NCBI GenBank assembly: GCA_944390745.1
Contig: CALXQK010000013.1
Span: 62,001 to 126,000, forward strand
Length of the DNA: 64,000 nt
Reading direction: 5' to 3'
From: an uncultured Duodenibacillus sp.
GTDB taxonomy: Bacteria; Pseudomonadota; Gammaproteobacteria; Burkholderiales; Burkholderiaceae_F
The notes under the pieces were generated by a model. The model ran no database searches. It saw only the letters and a list, made by a program, of their open reading frames with translations, and was not told the DNA's origin. The position numbers and the translations under genes are program-made. Position 1 is the stretch's first letter, and the number at the start of each line of letters is the position of its first letter. Below, in pieces: positions 1-9,180 of the stretch.

Positions 1-784
1 CCGTGTCGAGAATGACGAAGTTGTCGTCGTCGCCCTCGGACAGCGACCGGCGCTCGCGCATCAGCTCCCGGATCGACTGCTTGAGATGCTCGCGGTCGCT
101 CAGCGTGTCGATGTTGATGAGAATCGTGTTGACGCGGTTGTTGCCCACCAGACGGCGCGCCGCGGTGTTGAAGGGCAGCACCACGAGATCGTCCTGGTCG
201 TTGCCCATGGCGGCGGTGCCCTTTTCCTGCAGCAGTCCGACGATGCGGCACGAGAAGGCGTTGATGCGCAGCATCTCGCCCAGCACCGGGGCGCCCCCGA
301 AGAGCTCCCGCTGAATCGTGGTGCCGATGACGCACACCGCCGCGCCCGAGAGCTCCTCGGAGGGTTCAAAGTAGCGCCCCTCGGCAAGCTCGCGGTTTTC
401 CGCCGCAAAGTAGTCCACGTCCGAGCCGATGACGCTCGTGGTCCAGTTCCGGCCGTTGGCGACGACAATCGTGCTGCGGCTGATCTGCGGCGAGGCGCTG
501 ATCACGCCCGCCACCTGGTCCTCAAGCGCGTTGATGTCCTCGATCTTGAAGCTCGGGGCCCCGGTTGCGCCGCCCGGGCCGAGCCTCTGGCCGCGGCGCA
601 GCATGAGCTGGTTGCTGCCGAAGCTCTCAATCTGTTCGCGCACGGCCACGGTTGCGCCGTTGCCCACCGTCACCATGGTGATCACGCTCGCCACGCCGAT
701 GACGATGCCGAGCACGGTCAGCAGCGAGCGCATGGGGTTGCGCATGATCTGGCGAAACGCCAGCAGCAGTGCATTGCCTAGCAT
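1..784 (-). CDS. MacB-type ABC transporter permease, C-terminus beyond window
   Basis: Partial gene running off the left edge; 261 residues are readable from an ATG at 784 (MLGNALLLAF...). It begins with a cytoplasmic helix and one membrane segment (about residues 20-43, TVLGIVIGVASVITMV), followed by a long periplasmic domain, the usual order of MacB/FtsX-like permeases; the three C-terminal membrane segments would lie outside the window. The ATPase gene ends 6 nt upstream and the adaptor precedes it, so this is the last visible gene of a tripartite exporter operon. Unlike E. coli MacB, where ATPase and permease are one chain, the two are separate genes here. Family knowledge: exports macrolides, peptides, lipoproteins or siderophores; the substrate cannot be read from sequence. 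Confidence 0.88.
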   Translation of the reverse strand, partial: MLGNALLLAFRQIMRNPMRSLLTVLGIVIGVASVITMVTVGNGATVAVREQIESFGSNQLMLRRGQRLGPGGATGAPSFKIEDINALEDQVAGVISASPQISRSTIVVANGRNWTTSVIGSDVDYFAAENRELAEGRYFEPSEELSGAAVCVIGTTIQRELFGGAPVLGEMLRINAFSCRIVGLLQEKGTAAMGNDQDDLVVLPFNTAARRLVGNNRVNTILINIDTLSDREHLKQSIRELMRERRSLSEGDDDNFVILDT

Positions 785-790
785 CTTTTT

Positions 791-1489
<699 letters not shown>

Positions 1490-1523
1490 GAATGTCTTCT
1501 CTTTTTTTTTACGTATTGCGGAT

Positions 1524-2870
1524 TTACTCGGCGCTCTGGCGCAGCTGGTCGGTGATGACCTTGTCGCCGGCCTTGAGCTCGCCCGAGATGATCTCGGTCA
1601 TGCGTCCGTTGGTGAGTCCGGTAACGATGCGCCGCGGCTGCGCCTGCCCGTCGGGGCCCACGACGTAGACCGTCTGCTCGCGCTGGGTCTGGTTGAGCGT
1701 CACCTCGCCCGACTTCTTGGCCGCCCCCATGCGGTGCGGCGGCCCCATGCGGATGGAAAAGCCCGAGTCGGCCGCCGCTTTCTGCGCGGGCTTGAAGCGC
1801 AGCGCCGTGTTGGGAACAAGAAGCGCCGAGTCGCGCCGTGCGGTCTCAATCGTGGCCGTGGCGGTCATGCCCGGGCGCAGCTCAAGACCGGGGTTGTCCA
1901 CCGACAGATAGGTGGTGTAGGTGATCACATTGTCCGTCGAGGTGGTCGAGCCGAAGGCGACCTTGGTGATCTTGGCGTCAAAGCGCTTGTTGGGATAGGC
2001 CGCCACCGTGAAGGTGGCCGTCTGCCCCTCGCGCACCTGCCCCACGTCGGCCTCGTCGACGTCGACCTCAAGCTCGAGCTTGCGCAGGTCGGTTGCCACG
2101 GTGAGCAGCTCCACGGCCTGCAGGGTTGCCGCCACCGCGTAGCCGGGCTCGACGGTGCGCGCAAGCACCATGCCGTCGACGGGGCTCTTGATCGAGGCCT
2201 TGGAGAGGTCGGTAAGCCGCGTCTCAAGCGTGGCCTCGGCGTCGTCGATGGCCGCCTCGGCCGACATGACGCCTGCGCGGGACTTGAGCACCGTCGCGCG
2301 CTGCACGTCAAGCTCGGTGCGCGAGGGCAGGCGTCCGCCCGAGGTCTTGTTGAGCTCCTCGTAGCGGCGCATCTTGGCCTCGGCCTCGACCTGCGTGGCC
2401 TTGGCCTCGGCAAGCGCCGCACGGGCGCTTGCAAGCGACGCGCGGGCCTGGTTGACCTCGGCGGTGAGGTTGGCGTCGTCAAGCTCAATGAGGACGTCGC
2501 CCGTCTTCACCGTGCTGTTGACGTCGACGTTGACCTTGCGCACGATGCCCGAGAGCTCCGAGCCGATGGAGACCGTGCGCAGGGGGTTGACCGTGCCGTT
2601 GGCCGTAACCGTCACCACAAGGCTTCCCTGCTCAATGGCCGCGGTGCGGTAGCTGGGTGCCTTCGGGCCGGAAAAAAGGCCGCCGTACCAGGCCGCGCCC
2701 GCGGCAAGAACCGCGGCGGCCGCAAGGGCGAGCAGCCACTTTCTGCGGCCGGCGCCCTGGCCTGCGGTGAGGTCGTCGCGGGTGAGGACGGCGGAACCGC
2801 CGCGGGGCGCGTTCGCCCCGGCCTCGTTCATGCCGGAGGGCGTCGTCTGCTTGTCGTTGGTGTCTGTCAT
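1524..2870 (-). CDS. Periplasmic adaptor (membrane fusion) protein, MacA/HlyD family
   Basis: 448 residues. An N-terminal cytoplasmic stretch is followed by one membrane anchor (about 44-66), then the barrel-sandwich/lipoyl half, an Ala/Glu-rich coiled-coil hairpin (about 140-200, many ARASLASARAALAEAKA-type heptads), the second lipoyl half and beta-barrel domains, the normal order of RND/ABC adaptor subunits. Adaptors of this class bridge the inner-membrane MacB complex to a TolC-like channel. It sits between the outer-membrane factor gene and the ATPase gene, all on one strand, giving the order channel, adaptor, ATPase, permease. The linker near residues 370-390 is Gly/Pro/Lys-rich. Confidence 0.9.
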   Translation of the reverse strand: MTDTNDKQTTPSGMNEAGANAPRGGSAVLTRDDLTAGQGAGRRKWLLALAAAAVLAAGAAWYGGLFSGPKAPSYRTAAIEQGSLVVTVTANGTVNPLRTVSIGSELSGIVRKVNVDVNSTVKTGDVLIELDDANLTAEVNQARASLASARAALAEAKATQVEAEAKMRRYEELNKTSGGRLPSRTELDVQRATVLKSRAGVMSAEAAIDDAEATLETRLTDLSKASIKSPVDGMVLARTVEPGYAVAATLQAVELLTVATDLRKLELEVDVDEADVGQVREGQTATFTVAAYPNKRFDAKITKVAFGSTTSTDNVITYTTYLSVDNPGLELRPGMTATATIETARRDSALLVPNTALRFKPAQKAAADSGFSIRMGPPHRMGAAKKSGEVTLNQTQREQTVYVVGPDGQAQPRRIVTGLTNGRMTEIISGELKAGDKVITDQLRQSAE

Positions 2871-2929
2871 TTTTGCTGTGTTCCTCGTGACATGGGGCCC
2901 GGGGCCTCGTCAATGCATCCCTTTGCGCC

Positions 2930-4432
2930 TCAGGAGGCGGCGCCGGCCTTGAGCGGCGCCTCGCCGCGCGCGGCAAGCCCGCGGTCGACCTCAAGCACCT
3001 CGGCCGAGGGCCTCCAGCCGCCGCCCATGGCGCGGTAGAGGTCGATGAGCTGCGTGGCGAGATCGGCCTTGTTGCTCTGCAGATTCTCGCGGGCCGTATA
3101 AAGGCTTCGCTGCGTGTTGAGCACCGTCTGGTAGTCGGTGAGTCCCGCCTCGTACTGCTGCATGGCCAGATCGGCCGCCGAAATGGCCGAGTCCAGCGCC
3201 GTCTGCAGGGAGCGCTCGCGGTTTTGCGCGGTGGTGATGCCGGTGAGGGCGTTCTCCGTTTCCTCAAGCGCCGCAAGCAGCGTCGAGGAGTAGCCCGCGC
3301 GGGCGCGGTCGAGCGCGGCAAGCGCCTGCTCGGTGGCGCTCACCTGCGCGCCCCAGTCAAAGATCGGCATGCTGAGCGCGCCGATCAGGGCCGCCACCCC
3401 GGTGCCCGAGGCGCCGAGCGCGCCGATCGTTGCGGCCTGCGTGCCGAGATTGCCCGTGAGCTGAATGTTGGGAAACCACTGGCTGCGGGCCTCATAGACC
3501 CGGTCCGAGGCCGCGGCAAGCGCATAAAGCGCCGAGCGCATGTCCGGGCGCTGCATGAGCGTGGCCGCGGGCAGCGACACGGCAAGCCGCTGCGGAGCCT
3601 GGGGCACGAGCGCCTCGTCGCCCACGGCAAGCGTCTGCACGGCCTGTCCCGTGAGGCGCGCGAGCGCATTGCGGTACTGCACGATGGAGGACTCCATGAG
3701 CGGAATCTGGGCGCGGGCGCCCTCCATGTTGCTCACGGCCTGGTCAAGCTCGGTGCGGTCCGACAGGCCCGCCTCGTAGTGCCAGCGGGCGATGTTGCAG
3801 GCCTCGGAATAATTGCGGAAGGTCATCTGGGCGATTTCGCGGCGCACATAGGCTAGCCGCAGGTTGACGTAGGTCTGCGCCACCTCGCCGGCCACGGCGA
3901 TGCGGGTGTCCTCGAGCGTCATCGCGCTTGACATCGCCTCAAGGTTGGCCGCGCGCTGCGCGGCGATGTTTCCGCCGGCAAGCGAGAAGGACCAGACGGC
4001 CGATCCCTGCGCGCTCCAGGACTCGGTCGACTCGCCCGAGCGCCGCGTGCCGCTGCCCTGACCCGAGGCATTGAGGCTCGGAAAGAGGTTGGCCGTGGCC
4101 TCGTCGGCCAGCGCCGCCGCCTGCCGCAGGTTGGCCATCGCCGTCAGGATGTCGGTGTTGGCGCGCGCGGCCGCCTCGAGCAGGGCGTCGAGCTCGGGAT
4201 TGTTCCATGCCTTCCACCAGCGCTCGTTTTCCTCAGCCGAGACGGGCTCAAGCTGCGGCATGACGGCCGACCACTGCTCGGGCTCGATGCGGCGCTGCGC
4301 CTCGAGAAACTCAGAGTTGCTCGCGCAGCCCGCAAGAAAAAGGCTCAGGCAGGCCGCGGCAATCGCCGCTTGAAGCCGTCCTGAAACGCGCCCCTTCGTG
4401 CGCGTCGTCGTCAAGGTCTTTTGCTGTTTCAT
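2930..4432 (-). CDS. Outer-membrane efflux lipoprotein, TolC/NodT family
   Basis: 500 residues from the ATG at 4432; an upstream in-frame start at 4522 would place 30 charged residues ahead of the signal peptide and is rejected. The signal peptide ends in a lipobox LFLAGC with lipidated Cys36, so the protein is a lipoprotein. Two tandem copies of the outer-membrane efflux domain with long helices follow, typical of the NodT/OprM-like outer-membrane channels of tripartite pumps. It is the promoter-proximal gene of the exporter operon and diverges from cpxR. The function is passive: it supplies the outer-membrane exit duct for the MacAB-like pump. Confidence 0.9.
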   Translation of the reverse strand: MKQQKTLTTTRTKGRVSGRLQAAIAAACLSLFLAGCASNSEFLEAQRRIEPEQWSAVMPQLEPVSAEENERWWKAWNNPELDALLEAAARANTDILTAMANLRQAAALADEATANLFPSLNASGQGSGTRRSGESTESWSAQGSAVWSFSLAGGNIAAQRAANLEAMSSAMTLEDTRIAVAGEVAQTYVNLRLAYVRREIAQMTFRNYSEACNIARWHYEAGLSDRTELDQAVSNMEGARAQIPLMESSIVQYRNALARLTGQAVQTLAVGDEALVPQAPQRLAVSLPAATLMQRPDMRSALYALAAASDRVYEARSQWFPNIQLTGNLGTQAATIGALGASGTGVAALIGALSMPIFDWGAQVSATEQALAALDRARAGYSSTLLAALEETENALTGITTAQNRERSLQTALDSAISAADLAMQQYEAGLTDYQTVLNTQRSLYTARENLQSNKADLATQLIDLYRAMGGGWRPSAEVLEVDRGLAARGEAPLKAGAAS

Positions 4433-4876
4433 CTTTGCTTGCGTCGTCTCGGCGACCTGCGCCCGTGCCGCCGGAGAAAATTCTCTGCAGCAGGGGGCCG
4501 GCCCGGCCGGTCCCCCCCGCATTCGTCAGATTAAAGGCTAACCGAATTGTGTTAAGCCAGTTTTGCCTGCCGAGACTATTTTCATGTTGACTCGCGTAAA
4601 CTTCCCGCGCCCTTTTGCAAAGTTGTGCAAAGAACCATGCCCGGACGATGCCGCCCGCACGCCTTTCATGCACAATCAAGACAAACGGCGGCCGGCGCAC
4701 GCCCCGCCCCGGGCGCGTCCTTCGGGGCGCCAGCCCCTCTCTCAGCGGCCCGGCCCCGGCGCAGCCCGCGCGCGGGCGGCTGCAGCCTCTCGCGCAAAGG
4801 GGACCTCAGCAACACTCCCGCGACGCATCCCGCCGCCCTGCGCGGGGGAGCGCCTCTGACACGAACCGATCGGCCT
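4433..4876. promoter_or_regulatory. Divergent intergenic region between efflux operon and cpxR
   Basis: This 444-nt stretch holds no convincing gene. The left part (about 4520-4635) is AT-richer than the surroundings and carries the half-sites described separately, so the promoters of both divergent operons probably lie there. The right part (about 4680-4870) is very GC-rich and would be a cpxR leader of more than 200 nt. I could not place -35/-10 hexamers with confidence on either strand. Confidence 0.5.
4596..4631 (+). promoter_or_regulatory. Candidate CpxR binding sites (phased GTAAA/GCAAA half-sites)
   Basis: GTAAA at 4596-4600, GCAAA at 4617-4621 and GCAAA at 4627-4631. The last two form GCAAA-N5-GCAAA, one base per half-site away from the known CpxR box GTAAA-N5-GTAAA, and the first is 21 bp upstream, that is two helical turns. 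Position between cpxR and the exporter operon suggests autoregulation and control of efflux. The motif is short, so chance is not excluded. Confidence 0.45.
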
Positions 4877-5581
4877 ATGTACACACGTCCTCAAAAAATC
4901 CTCATCATCGACGACGACGTTGAACTCGCCACCCTGCTCATCGACTACCTGACGCTTGAGGGGTTTGACGCCAAGTCGGCGCAAAACGGCCTCGACGGGC
5001 TCACGATGCTTGCGGCCGAGGAGTTCGACCTCATCGTGCTCGACGTGATGATGCCGGGCATGTCGGGCACCGAGACGCTCACCAAGATTCGTGAAAAGTA
5101 CAAGACGCCCGTGCTGATGCTCACCGCCCGCGGCGACCCCGTCGACCGCATTCTCGGCCTGGAGCTCGGCGCCGACGACTACGTGCCCAAGCCCTGCACG
5201 CCGCGCGAGCTTGTGGCGCGCATGCGCGCCATCCTGCGGCGGACGGCCTCGGGCGACAACAGCAACGGCCCGGTGCAGGTCGGCAAGCTCGTCGTCGACC
5301 TCTCGCAGCGGCGCGTCACCTACGACGGACAGCCCGTGGCCTTTACCGGAACCGAGCTTGCGCTCATCGAGATGCTCGCACGCCACGCCGGCGAGCCCGT
5401 TGCCAAGGCCGACATCTACCCGCGCGTGCTCGGCCGCCCGCTCGGGCGCTACGACCGCGCCATCGACGTGCACATCTCGGCCATCCGGCACAAGCTTGCC
5501 GAATACGCCCATGACGACATCCTCATTGAGAGCGTGCGCGGCGTCGGCTACCAGCTCGTTGCGCGCAGCGCGGCGCACTAA
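4877..5581 (+). CDS. cpxR: OmpR-family response regulator, CpxR-like
   Basis: 234 residues from the ATG at 4877, where the receiver domain begins at once; longer in-frame starts upstream only add low-complexity sequence. The receiver domain has the acidic pair D12/D13, phosphoacceptor D56 (LIVLDVMMP) and K105, followed by a winged-helix DNA-binding domain (about 130-230). The LTARG, LGLELGADDY and RAIDVHIS segments are close to E. coli CpxR as I remember it. The sensor kinase follows 51 nt downstream. In known systems CpxRA reports cell-envelope stress; divergence from an exporter operon suggests that efflux is a target here. Confidence 0.9.
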   Translation: MYTRPQKILIIDDDVELATLLIDYLTLEGFDAKSAQNGLDGLTMLAAEEFDLIVLDVMMPGMSGTETLTKIREKYKTPVLMLTARGDPVDRILGLELGADDYVPKPCTPRELVARMRAILRRTASGDNSNGPVQVGKLVVDLSQRRVTYDGQPVAFTGTELALIEMLARHAGEPVAKADIYPRVLGRPLGRYDRAIDVHISAIRHKLAEYAHDDILIESVRGVGYQLVARSAAH

Positions 5582-5632
5582 GACCCCCGAAGCGCCCCTT
5601 TCCGGCGGCGCGCATCCTGCGGCGGATTCGGA

Positions 5633-7057
5633 ATGAAAACCAAGTTCTACGGCGTCAGCGGCCTGTTTCTGAAATTCTTCATCGGCCTGTGGATCACCAT
5701 TCTGCTCGTGGCGGGCTTTGCCTGGACGCTGAGCGCCGATCATCAGGACGCGCCGCAAAACTACGGCTCCATCGAGCGCGGCCACGGCGTGTGCCGCTCG
5801 ATCGGCGTGGCGCAGGACATCGCGCACTGGGGCGGCTCGCAGGCGCTCGTGAGCTGGCTGCGCGACAGCGCCTCCAACACCAAGCCTGAGGTCTTCGTGG
5901 TCGACGCCGCCGGCCGGGAGATCAGCGGCCGCAAGGTGCCGCAGATGGCCATGGACGAGCTGCGCACGCTCGATCCGCGCACATTCATCCGCGGCACGGG
6001 CGGCCGCCACGGCCGCCACGGCGGAGGGTGCGGCCGCGTGGGCGTGGTCGTCGACGAGGTCGAGGGCTTCGGCAGCTGCGTCTTCTTCACCGTGCGCACC
6101 GACCTGCCGCCGCCGCGGCCGGGTCTGAAGACGCTCTGGCGCACCCCCTGGTGGGTGTGGATGATGGTGCTCGCCCTCATCACCACGCTCGTTGCAGGGG
6201 GCCTTGCCTGGAGCCAGGCGCGCCCCGTGCGGCGCCTGCACTGGGCCATGCAGCGCGCCGCCGAGGGCGACCTTGACGTGCGCATCGCGGGCGAGCTCGG
6301 CAGCCGACGGGACGAGATCGGCGCCCTGGCGCGGCAGTTTGACACGATGGCCGAGCGCATCACCGGACTCATCGGGCGGCAGAAGCGCCTCTTTCACGAC
6401 GTCAGCCACGAGCTCAGAAGCCCGCTTGCGCGCATCAGCATCGCCGTGGCGCTTGCGCAGAAAAACCCGCAGAAGGCCCCGGAGCTGCTCGAGAGAATCG
6501 ACCGCGACGTTCAGTCGCTCGACGCCCTTGTCGACGAGCTTCTGACCTACGCGCGGCTCGATGACAACGCCCCCATGGCCTTTGAGGTGCTCGACATCGT
6601 TCCCCTGGTCGAGGAGGTGGTCGACGACGCCAACTTCGAGGGACAGGCGCGCGGCATCCACGTGCAGCTTGACTCCCCGCCCGAGGTCGCCGTCAACGCG
6701 CATGTCGACACGCTCATGCGCGCCATTGAAAACCTCATTCGCAACGCCATCCGCTATTCGCCGGACAAGAGCACGATCGAGGTGCGCATCGCGCCCGAGA
6801 GCGAGCGCACGCGCATCACCGTTGCCGACCACGGCCCGGGCATGCCGCCCGAGGAGATCGAGCGCATGTTTGATCCCTTCGTGCGCGGCAAGAACCAGGC
6901 CACGGGCAACGGGTTCGGGCTGGGGCTTGCGATTGCCAAGCGCGCCGTCGAGCGCCACGGCGGAACGCTGTCGGCGGCCAACCGTCCCGGTGGCGGTCTT
7001 GTGATGACCATCGACCTGCCCCCGGCCCAAAGGCCCGCGGCGGCGCGGGAGGCCTGA
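5633..7057 (+). CDS. cpxA: Sensor histidine kinase, CpxA-like
   Basis: 474 residues. A membrane segment at about 11-33 and another at 172-193 flank a periplasmic domain of about 140 residues, then HAMP (about 194-247), a DHp domain with phosphoaccepting His259 (HDVSHELRSP), the N-box (NLIRNAIRYSP), G1 (DHGPGMPP) and G2 (GFGLGLAIAK). This is a complete kinase with no missing catalytic motif. The periplasmic domain contains an unusual Gly/His/Cys run at 123-134 (GGRHGRHGGGCG), which I do not recall from E. coli CpxA and which could bind a metal. It forms a two-gene unit with cpxR and is followed by a strong bidirectional terminator. Confidence 0.88.
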   Translation: MKTKFYGVSGLFLKFFIGLWITILLVAGFAWTLSADHQDAPQNYGSIERGHGVCRSIGVAQDIAHWGGSQALVSWLRDSASNTKPEVFVVDAAGREISGRKVPQMAMDELRTLDPRTFIRGTGGRHGRHGGGCGRVGVVVDEVEGFGSCVFFTVRTDLPPPRPGLKTLWRTPWWVWMMVLALITTLVAGGLAWSQARPVRRLHWAMQRAAEGDLDVRIAGELGSRRDEIGALARQFDTMAERITGLIGRQKRLFHDVSHELRSPLARISIAVALAQKNPQKAPELLERIDRDVQSLDALVDELLTYARLDDNAPMAFEVLDIVPLVEEVVDDANFEGQARGIHVQLDSPPEVAVNAHVDTLMRAIENLIRNAIRYSPDKSTIEVRIAPESERTRITVADHGPGMPPEEIERMFDPFVRGKNQATGNGFGLGLAIAKRAVERHGGTLSAANRPGGGLVMTIDLPPAQRPAAAREA

Positions 7058-7075
7058 GCGGCCGGCAAAAAAAGT

Positions 7076-7103
7076 GCGGCGCAGTGATGCGCCGCCTTTT
7101 TTT
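7076..7103. terminator. Bidirectional terminator between cpxA and hisN
   Basis: Eight-base-pair stem GCGGCGCA/TGCGCCGC around a 4-nt loop, followed by seven T on the plus strand and preceded by seven A (7067-7073), so it can stop transcription from both converging genes. Confidence 0.9.
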
Positions 7104-7114
7104 GGCCGGAATTT

Positions 7115-8020
7115 TCAAAGAGGCCTGGCCAGCATCCCGAGCACCTGCTCGTGCAACGGACCTCCGGCGGTGCACACGGCCGAGAGCTCCCTGAGCGGAT
7201 TGCCGCCGGCGGTCGATGTGATGACGCCCCCGGCGCCCTCGACCACGGGCAGCAGCGCCGCCACATCCCAGTAGCAGAGGTCGGGGTCGATCATGATGTC
7301 GGCCCCGCCGCTTGCCACGGCAAAGTATCCGAAGCAGTCGCCCATCGTGCGGTAGAGCCGCACGGCGTCGATGAGCCGCTGCATGCGCGCGTCGCCCCTT
7401 TGCTCGGGCGTCGTCCAGTGGCTCGTGGTCAGAAGCGTCGCCTCGGAGAGGCTGCCGCAGGCGCGCACGCTGAGCTCGCGCTCGAACGTTCTGCGGGCCG
7501 TTTCAACGCGCATGACCGTGCGCTCGCGCGTGCCGATCGTGCGCACGCCGGCTGCGGCGTGCGAAATCGACGAGATCAGGGGCCGGAAGCCCTCGCCCGA
7601 GTCGCGCTCAAGCGCAATGAGCGTGCCGAACAAAAAGCTGTTCGTAATGAAGCTGCGCGTGCCGTCGACCGGATCGAGAATCCAGCGATAGCGCACGCCG
7701 CCGGGTTCGGCGGGCGCCGCCTCCTTGATGCCGTACTCCTCGCCGAAGATGCCGTGCCCGGGGAAGCGCCGCTCAATCATGGCGCGCATCACGCGCTCGG
7801 CGCCCTTGTCGGCCTCGGTCACCGGCGTGCCGTTGGCCTTGTCCTCGACATGAATGCCGGTGAGAAACTTCTCGCCGATGACGTCGAAGGCCGCGTCGAT
7901 CAATTCATGAAAAAAGGGAATGAAAAGCGCCTTTTCCTGCGCGCTTGCGGCCTGCGTGAGCTTTTCGTACGGCACGGTTTCCGCTCCTGGAATGGGTGGT
8001 GCAAAGGGGTTTTCCGGCAT
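7115..8020 (-). CDS. hisN: Inositol-monophosphatase-family phosphatase, histidinol-phosphatase HisN-like
   Basis: 301 residues. The Mg-binding signatures of the family are visible: the Glu of GEEYG, DPVDGTRSF (metal ligands Asp-Pro-Val-Asp-Gly-Thr) and, near the C-terminus, WDVAALLPVVEGAGG supplying the third Asp. Members of this family dephosphorylate histidinol phosphate, inositol phosphate or 3'-phosphoadenosine phosphate. The TRSF version of the DPVDGT motif and the overall length favour the HisN histidinol-phosphatase branch, but substrate assignment within the family is uncertain and no his gene is adjacent. It is a single gene that converges on cpxA through the shared terminator. Confidence 0.75.
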   Translation of the reverse strand: MPENPFAPPIPGAETVPYEKLTQAASAQEKALFIPFFHELIDAAFDVIGEKFLTGIHVEDKANGTPVTEADKGAERVMRAMIERRFPGHGIFGEEYGIKEAAPAEPGGVRYRWILDPVDGTRSFITNSFLFGTLIALERDSGEGFRPLISSISHAAAGVRTIGTRERTVMRVETARRTFERELSVRACGSLSEATLLTTSHWTTPEQRGDARMQRLIDAVRLYRTMGDCFGYFAVASGGADIMIDPDLCYWDVAALLPVVEGAGGVITSTAGGNPLRELSAVCTAGGPLHEQVLGMLARPL

Positions 8021-8394
8021 GTTAGCAGTCTCCCGAGCCGCCGGATCCGAACCCCGGGCGCGGCGGCAGGGGCAAGGATTCTCCCCTGCCCGGGGTCATT
8101 GAGATGCTCTATCGCATTCATAGGAGCCCGGAGGCTCGGAGCGCGGGGGCCGGAGGGTTCGCAAAACGAATTTTCCATTGAAATTCAATGGACTGACGCA
8201 TCATCGGGAGGACCATGGGGTCGGGACGGAGCGTTTTCGCAATTTGTTGCATTTGCCGGCAACCGATCCCGGCGAAGGTCATGATAGAGTCTCCCCAACT
8301 TGCAGACAGGCATGAGAATCATTCCCAAGGAAAAAGGAAGTTTCGCCGCCCGCCTGCAGATGATTTTCTGAACGTGACTACTGGAGACAAAACC
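8021..8394. promoter_or_regulatory. Divergent intergenic region hisN / ahpC
   Basis: 374 nt without a supportable gene. It contains a perfect 10-bp palindrome TTGCCGGCAA (about 8255-8264) and, nearer to ahpC, a Fur-like box described separately. I do not see an OxyR site that fits the usual ATAG/CTAT spacing. An in-frame extension of ahpC upstream to 8215 is open but has no family support. Confidence 0.4.
8310..8328 (+). promoter_or_regulatory. Candidate Fur box upstream of ahpC
   Basis: The core ATGAGAATCATTCCC (8312-8326) agrees with the Fur consensus core ATGATAATCATTATC at 12 of 15 positions and contains the common GAGAATCATTC form. It lies 67 nt upstream of the ahpC start, where it would overlap or follow the promoter. 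This predicts iron-responsive control of the peroxidase. Confidence 0.45.
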
Positions 8395-8958
8395 ATGTCG
8401 ATTCTGCGCACCGAGGTGCTCCCCTTCTCTGCCAAGGCCTTCAAGGACGGCGACTTCATCGACGTCACCGAGGCCGATCTGCACGGCAAGTGGTCGGTGG
8501 TGTTCTTCTATCCGGCCGACTTCACCTTCATCTGCCCGACCGAACTTGAGGACCTCGCCGACACCTACGAGGAGTTCCGCGCCCTCGGCGTTGAGATCTA
8601 CTCCGTGTCGACCGACACGCACTTCACCCACATGGCCTGGCACGGCTCGAGCCCTGCCGTGGGCAAGGTCCGCTTCCCGATGGTGGGCGACCCCACGGGC
8701 AAGATCTGCCGCAACTTCGGCGTGATGATCGAGGAGGACGGCCTTGCCGAGCGCGGCACCTTCGTGATCAATCCCGAGGGCCAGGTCGTGGTGGTCGAGC
8801 TGCACAACGGCAACATCGGCCGTGATGCGCGCGAACTGCTGCGCAAGGTGCAGGCCGCCCAGTACGTGGCCGCCAACCCGGCCGAGGTCTGCCCGGCCCG
8901 CTGGCGTCCGGGTGAGAAGACGCTCACCCCGTCGGCCGAGCTCGTGGGCAAGATCTAG
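8395..8958 (+). CDS. ahpC: Alkyl hydroperoxide reductase subunit C (typical 2-Cys peroxiredoxin)
   Basis: 187 residues, exactly the normal AhpC length. Peroxidatic Cys47 sits in FICPTE and resolving Cys166 in EVCPARW near the C-terminus, so this is a 2-Cys peroxiredoxin that reduces H2O2, organic peroxides and peroxynitrite in the cytosol. The start at 8395 is preceded by a GGAG ribosome site; the upstream in-frame extension is rejected on length. No ahpF follows, since a terminator comes next, so the reductant must be AhpF encoded elsewhere or another thioredoxin-like system. The upstream region carries a Fur-like box. Confidence 0.97.
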   Translation: MSILRTEVLPFSAKAFKDGDFIDVTEADLHGKWSVVFFYPADFTFICPTELEDLADTYEEFRALGVEIYSVSTDTHFTHMAWHGSSPAVGKVRFPMVGDPTGKICRNFGVMIEEDGLAERGTFVINPEGQVVVVELHNGNIGRDARELLRKVQAAQYVAANPAEVCPARWRPGEKTLTPSAELVGKI

Positions 8959-8986
8959 TCGTCCCTGAGACCGCGCAAACCCAATG

Positions 8987-9026
8987 ACGCAGTCCGCCAT
9001 CCCTGCCGGCGGACTGCGTTTTTTTT
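8987..9026 (+). terminator. Rho-independent terminator of ahpC
   Basis: Perfect 12-bp stem ACGCAGTCCGCC/GGCGGACTGCGT with a 9-nt loop, followed by a run of eight T. Confidence 0.95.
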
Positions 9027-9180
9027 CCGCCCGGCGGCAGACGCGCTCCCGCAGCCGTCCTGTAAACCTTCCGGCCTCACACCCCGTTGGGGCAGGCCGC
9101 GCGCGGTGCGCGGTTGTTTTTCCATGCCGCTTGGGTGCAGAATGGACTCAATTCGTTTCTGACCTTACCGGAGGATGTGT

